DNA from: Rouxiella sp. S1S-2
GTDB taxonomy: Bacteria; Pseudomonadota; Gammaproteobacteria; Enterobacterales; Enterobacteriaceae
Direction of reading: 5' to 3'
DNA: 64,000 nt
Assembly: GCF_009208105.1 (NCBI RefSeq)
Contig: NZ_WFKL01000001.1
Location: forward strand, 124,001 to 188,000
The stretch's first letter is position 1. Every line of letters begins with the position of its first letter. The position numbers and the translations under genes are program-made. Below are positions 60,772-64,000 of the stretch, in pieces. The notes beneath the pieces were generated by a model. It made no database searches and had not been told where the DNA came from. It was given only the letters and a program-made list of their open reading frames with translations.

Positions 60772-61374
60772 TTAGGTGATTTGGTTTCCAGAGAAATGAC
60801 GCGGCAACGTCTGGTTGTCGACGACAAGAATAGCCTGAATACCCAGTGCGCTGGCGGCATTGACGTTTTCGGCAACATCGTCAAAGAACACGGCTTCTTG
60901 TGGGCTAAACCCTTCTTTATCCAACACGTGCTGGAAAATAGCCGGGTCAGGCTTTCTCATCCCCAACTCCTGAGACAAATATATCGCATCGGCATTTTGT
61001 TCGATTTCAGGGTAGTGTGTTGGCCAGTGCTCCAGGTGAAGACGGTTGGTATTGGACAGCACTACCACGCGATGGCCCTGCTCACGCAGCGTTTTCATCA
61101 CGGCAATAGCGTCGGGACGTATACCAATAAAAATAGACTGCCAACCGGCACTGAACTGTTCGAAACTCAGCGCAATCCCCATCTCATGACAGAGCTGTTC
61201 GGCAAACTGCTGATCGCTTATTTCGCCGCGCTCGTGCTGCTCGAACACGTCACCCATCTTGAATCTTTCTATGAGATGCGCCAGCGGGGTTCCACTGAGA
61301 TTGCTCCATACGCCCAGCACACGTTTGAAATCGATATCAATTAACACGTTGCCCATATCAAATATATACAGCAT
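60772..61374 (-). CDS. yihX: YihX, HAD-like alpha-D-glucose-1-phosphate phosphatase
   Basis: 200 residues (E. coli 199). HAD motif I MLYIFDMGNVL has the nucleophile Asp6 (FDxGNV type); motif II SNTNRLH (about 109-115), Lys in MRKPDPAIF (about 143) and motif IV FFDDVAENV (about 164-172) follow. E. coli YihX releases glucose from alpha-glucose 1-phosphate. First gene of yihX-yihY-dtd-yiiD; yihY follows after 18 bases. Confidence 0.95.
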   Translation of the reverse strand: MLYIFDMGNVLIDIDFKRVLGVWSNLSGTPLAHLIERFKMGDVFEQHERGEISDQQFAEQLCHEMGIALSFEQFSAGWQSIFIGIRPDAIAVMKTLREQGHRVVVLSNTNRLHLEHWPTHYPEIEQNADAIYLSQELGMRKPDPAIFQHVLDKEGFSPQEAVFFDDVAENVNAASALGIQAILVVDNQTLPRHFSGNQIT

Positions 61375-61511
61375 TGCACGCTCCTGATTTCAAAATAAGG
61401 CTTACTTTATGGGTAACTCACTTTACGGGTAAAGAGTAGGTTAGCGGTAAATCATAGGTCTGAACAGTGACACGGATACAAGCTTGATGCTTGTTTAATG
61501 AAAAAATAGCT

Positions 61512-61538
61512 AAAAAAAAGGACACCCGAAGGTGTCCT
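61512..61538 (-). terminator. Terminator after typA
   Basis: Minus-strand aggacacc / ggtgtcct, 8-bp perfect stem with tetraloop ttcg, followed by eight T. Confidence 0.93.
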
Positions 61539-61569
61539 CTTAACGAAAAACGTTTAACCGGGAAGAAGA

Positions 61570-63393
61570 TTAACCTTCTTTAGGACCACGGCTAGCACGT
61601 TTACGGTCGTTCTCGGTCAGGTGACGTTTACGGATACGCACAGACAGAGGCGTTACTTCTACCAATTCGTCATCATCCAGGAACTCGATCGCTTGTTCCA
61701 GAGACATTTTGATAGCAGGAACCAACGTGGTTGCTTCATCAGTACCTGAAGCACGCATGTTGGTCAATTTCTTACCGGTCAAGCAGTTAACCGTCAGGTC
61801 GTTAGAACGTGAGTGAATACCGATAACCTGGCCTTCATACACTTCTGCACCGTGACCCAGGAACAACTTGCCGCGATCTTGCAGACCGAACAGAGCAAAC
61901 GCAACCGCTTTACCCTGGCCGTTAGAGATAAGCACGCCGTTCTGACGCTGGCCGATTTCGCCTGGACGAACGTCGTCGTAGTGGCTGAAAGTGGAGTAAA
62001 GCAGACCAGTACCAGAAGTCATGGTCATGAATTCGGTACGGAAACCGATCAGGCCACGAGCCGGGATCAGGTAATCGAGACGAATACGACCTTTGCCGTC
62101 AGGGATCATGTCCTTAACGTCGCCTTTACGCTCACCCATGGCTTGCATGACTGAACCCTGGTTTTGTTCTTCGATATCCAAAGTCACGTTTTCGAACGGC
62201 TCTTGCATGCGGCCATCGATTTTACGGTTGATAACTTTAGGACGAGAAACGGCCAGTTCGAAACCTTCACGACGCATGTTTTCGATCAGAACCGACAGGT
62301 GAAGTTCACCACGGCCTGAAACGCGGAATGCGTCGGAGTCTTCGGTTTCTTCAACACGCAGTGCCACGTTGTGCACCAGCTCTTTGTTCAGACGGTCAAG
62401 AATCTGACGTGAAGTCACATACTTACCTTCTTTACCACAGAACGGAGAGGTGTTTACGTTGAAGTACATGGTAACGGTTGGTTCATCAACGCTCAGTGCT
62501 GGCAGCGCTTCAACATTCTGTGGATCACAGATGGTGTCAGAGATGTTCAACTCGCCCAGACCGGTAATAGCAATGATATCGCCCGCTTCAGCGGTAGCAG
62601 CTTCGATACGCTCCAGGCCCATGTGGGTCAGAACTTTACCGACTTTACCGTTGCGAGTTTTGCCTTCGCTATCGATAATCGTAACCTGCTGGTTAACTTT
62701 AGCTACGCCGCGTTTGATACGGCCAATGCCGATAACGCCAACATAGTTGTTATAGTCCAGCTGGGAGATTTGCATCTGCAGTGGGCCATTGCTGTCAACC
62801 TGTGGAGCAGAGACGTGGTCAACAATTGCCTGGTACAGCGGGGTCATGTCTTCGGCCATGTCGTTATGGTCGGTACCCGCGATACCCAGCAGTGCTGATG
62901 CATAGATGATTGGGAAATCAAGCTGCTCGTCGGTCGCATCAAGGTTTACGAACAGGTCAAATACCTGATCTACAACCCAGTCAGGACGCGCGCCAGGACG
63001 GTCAACCTTGTTGATTACCACGATCGGCTTCAGACCATTAGCAAATGCTTTTTTGGTCACGAAACGGGTTTGCGGCATAGGGCCATCCATTGCATCCACA
63101 ACCAGCAGCACCGAGTCAACCATTGACATCACACGCTCTACCTCACCGCCGAAGTCGGCGTGTCCTGGGGTATCCACGATGTTGATGCGGTAGTCTTTCC
63201 AATTAATGGCGGTGTTTTTTGCGAGGATGGTAATCCCACGCTCTTTCTCCAAATCGTTGGAGTCCATTACGCGTTCGGTGGCTTCTACACGTTCTCCGAA
63301 GGTACCGGATTGTTGTAGCAGCTTATCAACCAAGGTAGTTTTACCATGGTCAACGTGGGCAATAATGGCGATGTTACGCAAATTTTCGATCAC
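61570..63393 (-). CDS. typA: TypA (BipA), ribosome-associated translational GTPase
   Basis: 607 residues, the E. coli length. G1 [15 protein letters not shown] (about 12-26), switch I with Thr in the [10 protein letters not shown] stretch, G3 [10 protein letters not shown] (about 74-83), G4 NKVDRPGA (about 128-135); EF-G-like domains II, III and V and the BipA-specific C-terminal domain follow. Needed for 50S assembly at low temperature and for stress in E. coli. Divergent from glnA, as in E. coli. Confidence 0.98.
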   Translation of the reverse strand: MIENLRNIAIIAHVDHGKTTLVDKLLQQSGTFGERVEATERVMDSNDLEKERGITILAKNTAINWKDYRINIVDTPGHADFGGEVERVMSMVDSVLLVVDAMDGPMPQTRFVTKKAFANGLKPIVVINKVDRPGARPDWVVDQVFDLFVNLDATDEQLDFPIIYASALLGIAGTDHNDMAEDMTPLYQAIVDHVSAPQVDSNGPLQMQISQLDYNNYVGVIGIGRIKRGVAKVNQQVTIIDSEGKTRNGKVGKVLTHMGLERIEAATAEAGDIIAITGLGELNISDTICDPQNVEALPALSVDEPTVTMYFNVNTSPFCGKEGKYVTSRQILDRLNKELVHNVALRVEETEDSDAFRVSGRGELHLSVLIENMRREGFELAVSRPKVINRKIDGRMQEPFENVTLDIEEQNQGSVMQAMGERKGDVKDMIPDGKGRIRLDYLIPARGLIGFRTEFMTMTSGTGLLYSTFSHYDDVRPGEIGQRQNGVLISNGQGKAVAFALFGLQDRGKLFLGHGAEVYEGQVIGIHSRSNDLTVNCLTGKKLTNMRASGTDEATTLVPAIKMSLEQAIEFLDDDELVEVTPLSVRIRKRHLTENDRKRASRGPKEG

Positions 63394-63539
63394 AGCTTTG
63401 CCTCAGGCATTTAGAAATATAGAAATAGCGCGCTATTGTACACGTATTAGGCTAGGTTCTAAACAAGTTCACAAGATTCTCTTCGAAACAAGTTCTGTCT
63501 GGTCATTTTACGATCCCTTTCACGGTGCAAATCTCACCT

Positions 63540-63601
63540 TGACCCAATTTGGTGCACCATTTTGGTTCACCACCCCGGCAACATTGACCCAAAATGGTGC
63601 A
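63540..63601. promoter_or_regulatory. NtrC binding sites (glnA enhancer)
   Basis: Three sites of the TGCACY-N5-GGTGCA type: 63540-63556 (tgaccc-aattt-ggtgca), 63553-63569 (tgcacc-atttt-ggttca, sharing four bases with the first) and 63585-63601 (tgaccc-aaaat-ggtgca). They lie about 100-160 bp ahead of the sigma-54 start point, right for NtrC enhancers. Confidence 0.8.
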
Positions 63602-63674
63602 TAATTTCCGTTATGGTGCATACTCAATAACGGTAAAGGCCGCGTCAAATGGCCTTTGCTCCTTTTTCACAAAG

Positions 63675-63691
63675 TTGGCACAGATTTCGCA
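63675..63691 (+). promoter_or_regulatory. Sigma-54 promoter of glnA (glnAp2-like)
   Basis: TTGGCAC-agatt-TCGCA has the -24 GG and -12 GC exactly ten bases apart, with one mismatch to the consensus TTGCA. It matches the nitrogen-regulated promoter of glnA. Start point near 63702. Confidence 0.82.
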
Positions 63692-63827
63692 ATCAACTAT
63701 TCAGGGTGAAAAGAGTCTTATCAGAGGAAGTAAAAAAGCTGTTTAGGCCACACGCCATTTTCAACAATGTTTGATTATTCGTTTCGTTCCACGACGATGA
63801 CATAATGAGAAATTCGGGAGAACTAGT

Positions 63828-64000
63828 ATGTCCGCTGAACACGTTTTTGCGATTATCAAGGAAAATGAAGTTAAATTCATCGACCTTCGCTTCACCGACA
63901 CCAAGGGTAAAGAACAGCACGTTACCATCCCATCTCACCAGGTAAGCCCTGACTTCTTCGAAGATGGTAAAATGTTCGATGGTTCATCCATCGGCGGCTG
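63828..64000 (+). CDS. glnA: GlnA, glutamine synthetase (3' partial)
   Basis: Only the first 57 residues are in the window ([24 protein letters not shown]...), matching the beta-grasp N-terminal domain of GSI-beta glutamine synthetase, which makes glutamine from glutamate, ammonia and ATP. The [10 protein letters not shown] motif is at the edge. A gggag ribosome site is 7 bases ahead. Regulation by NtrC/sigma-54 is visible upstream. The rest of the gene, and probably glnLG, lies outside. Confidence 0.97.
   Translation, partial: MSAEHVFAIIKENEVKFIDLRFTDTKGKEQHVTIPSHQVSPDFFEDGKMFDGSSIGG

Larger units (their letters stand above)
63394..63827. other. typA-glnA divergent control region (434 bp)
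   Basis: No gene. It contains three NtrC-type sites (63540-63601), a hairpin aaaggcc / ggccttt (63635-63657) and a sigma-54 promoter (63675-63691) for glnA; the typA promoter must be near its left end. Confidence 0.7.

Noticed and set aside
60706-61344. 212-codon plus-strand open frame opposite yihX
   Set aside because: Complete overlap with the conserved HAD phosphatase; no independent signal.

Overview
The window is a stretch of chromosome from a member of the order Enterobacterales. Nearly every protein can be lined up by eye with an E. coli counterpart of almost the same length. The core-LPS genes (waaE, wabG, wabH, a WabN-like deacetylase) are of the Klebsiella/Serratia type, ERIC repeats are present, and the gene order joins three blocks that are separate in E. 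coli K-12. A genus near Serratia, Rahnella, Rouxiella or Hafnia is likely, but I cannot fix it from sequence alone. There are no tRNA or rRNA genes, IS elements, prophage genes or CRISPR arrays. Both ends cut a gene: hslU on the left, glnA on the right.

Layout. 1-15 kb (E. coli 88-min block): hslU, menA, rraA, two ERIC-type repeats, zapB, glpFK, glpX, fpr, yiiQ, tpiA, sbp, pfkA, then cpxP/CpxQ divergent from cpxRA. 15-24 kb: trmL, cysE-gpsA-secB-grxC-yibN, envC-yibQ and kbl-tdh. 24-36 kb: the LPS inner and outer core cluster hldD-waaF-waaC, a three-gene islet (WaaZ-like, GT9 transferase, deacetylase), waaQ-wabG-wabH, waaA-waaE-coaD. 36-43 kb: mutM, rpmBG, radC, coaBC-dut, slmA, rph-pyrE, yicC. 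43.8-46.2 kb is an accessory piece: a small secreted protein with CpxR-type boxes, and a TetR regulator with a second FabF-like ketosynthase. 46.5-58 kb: yicG, ligB, gmk, rpoZ-spoT-trmH-recG, xanP, yicH. 58-64 kb (E. coli 87-min block): yihX-yihY-dtd-yiiD, typA, and glnA with an NtrC/sigma-54 control region.

How it works together. Glycerol uptake and phosphorylation (glpFK) sit beside gluconeogenic and glycolytic enzymes (glpX, tpiA, pfkA). Envelope biogenesis and stress dominate the middle: CpxAR/CpxP/CpxQ, SecB, EnvC, GpsA, and a full heptose/Kdo/hexose core pathway that lacks waaL at this locus. Nucleotide and stringent-response genes (dut, pyrE, rph, gmk, rpoZ, spoT, xanP) form the right-centre.

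This is mostly conserved core genome and I see no clearly new system. The items most worth a second look are the Cpx-box small protein (43.7-44.2 kb), the TetR/FabF-like module with its perfect palindrome (44.2-46.3 kb), a long inverted repeat in the rpmBG leader (37.4-37.6 kb), and the reverse-oriented LPS islet (27-30 kb).
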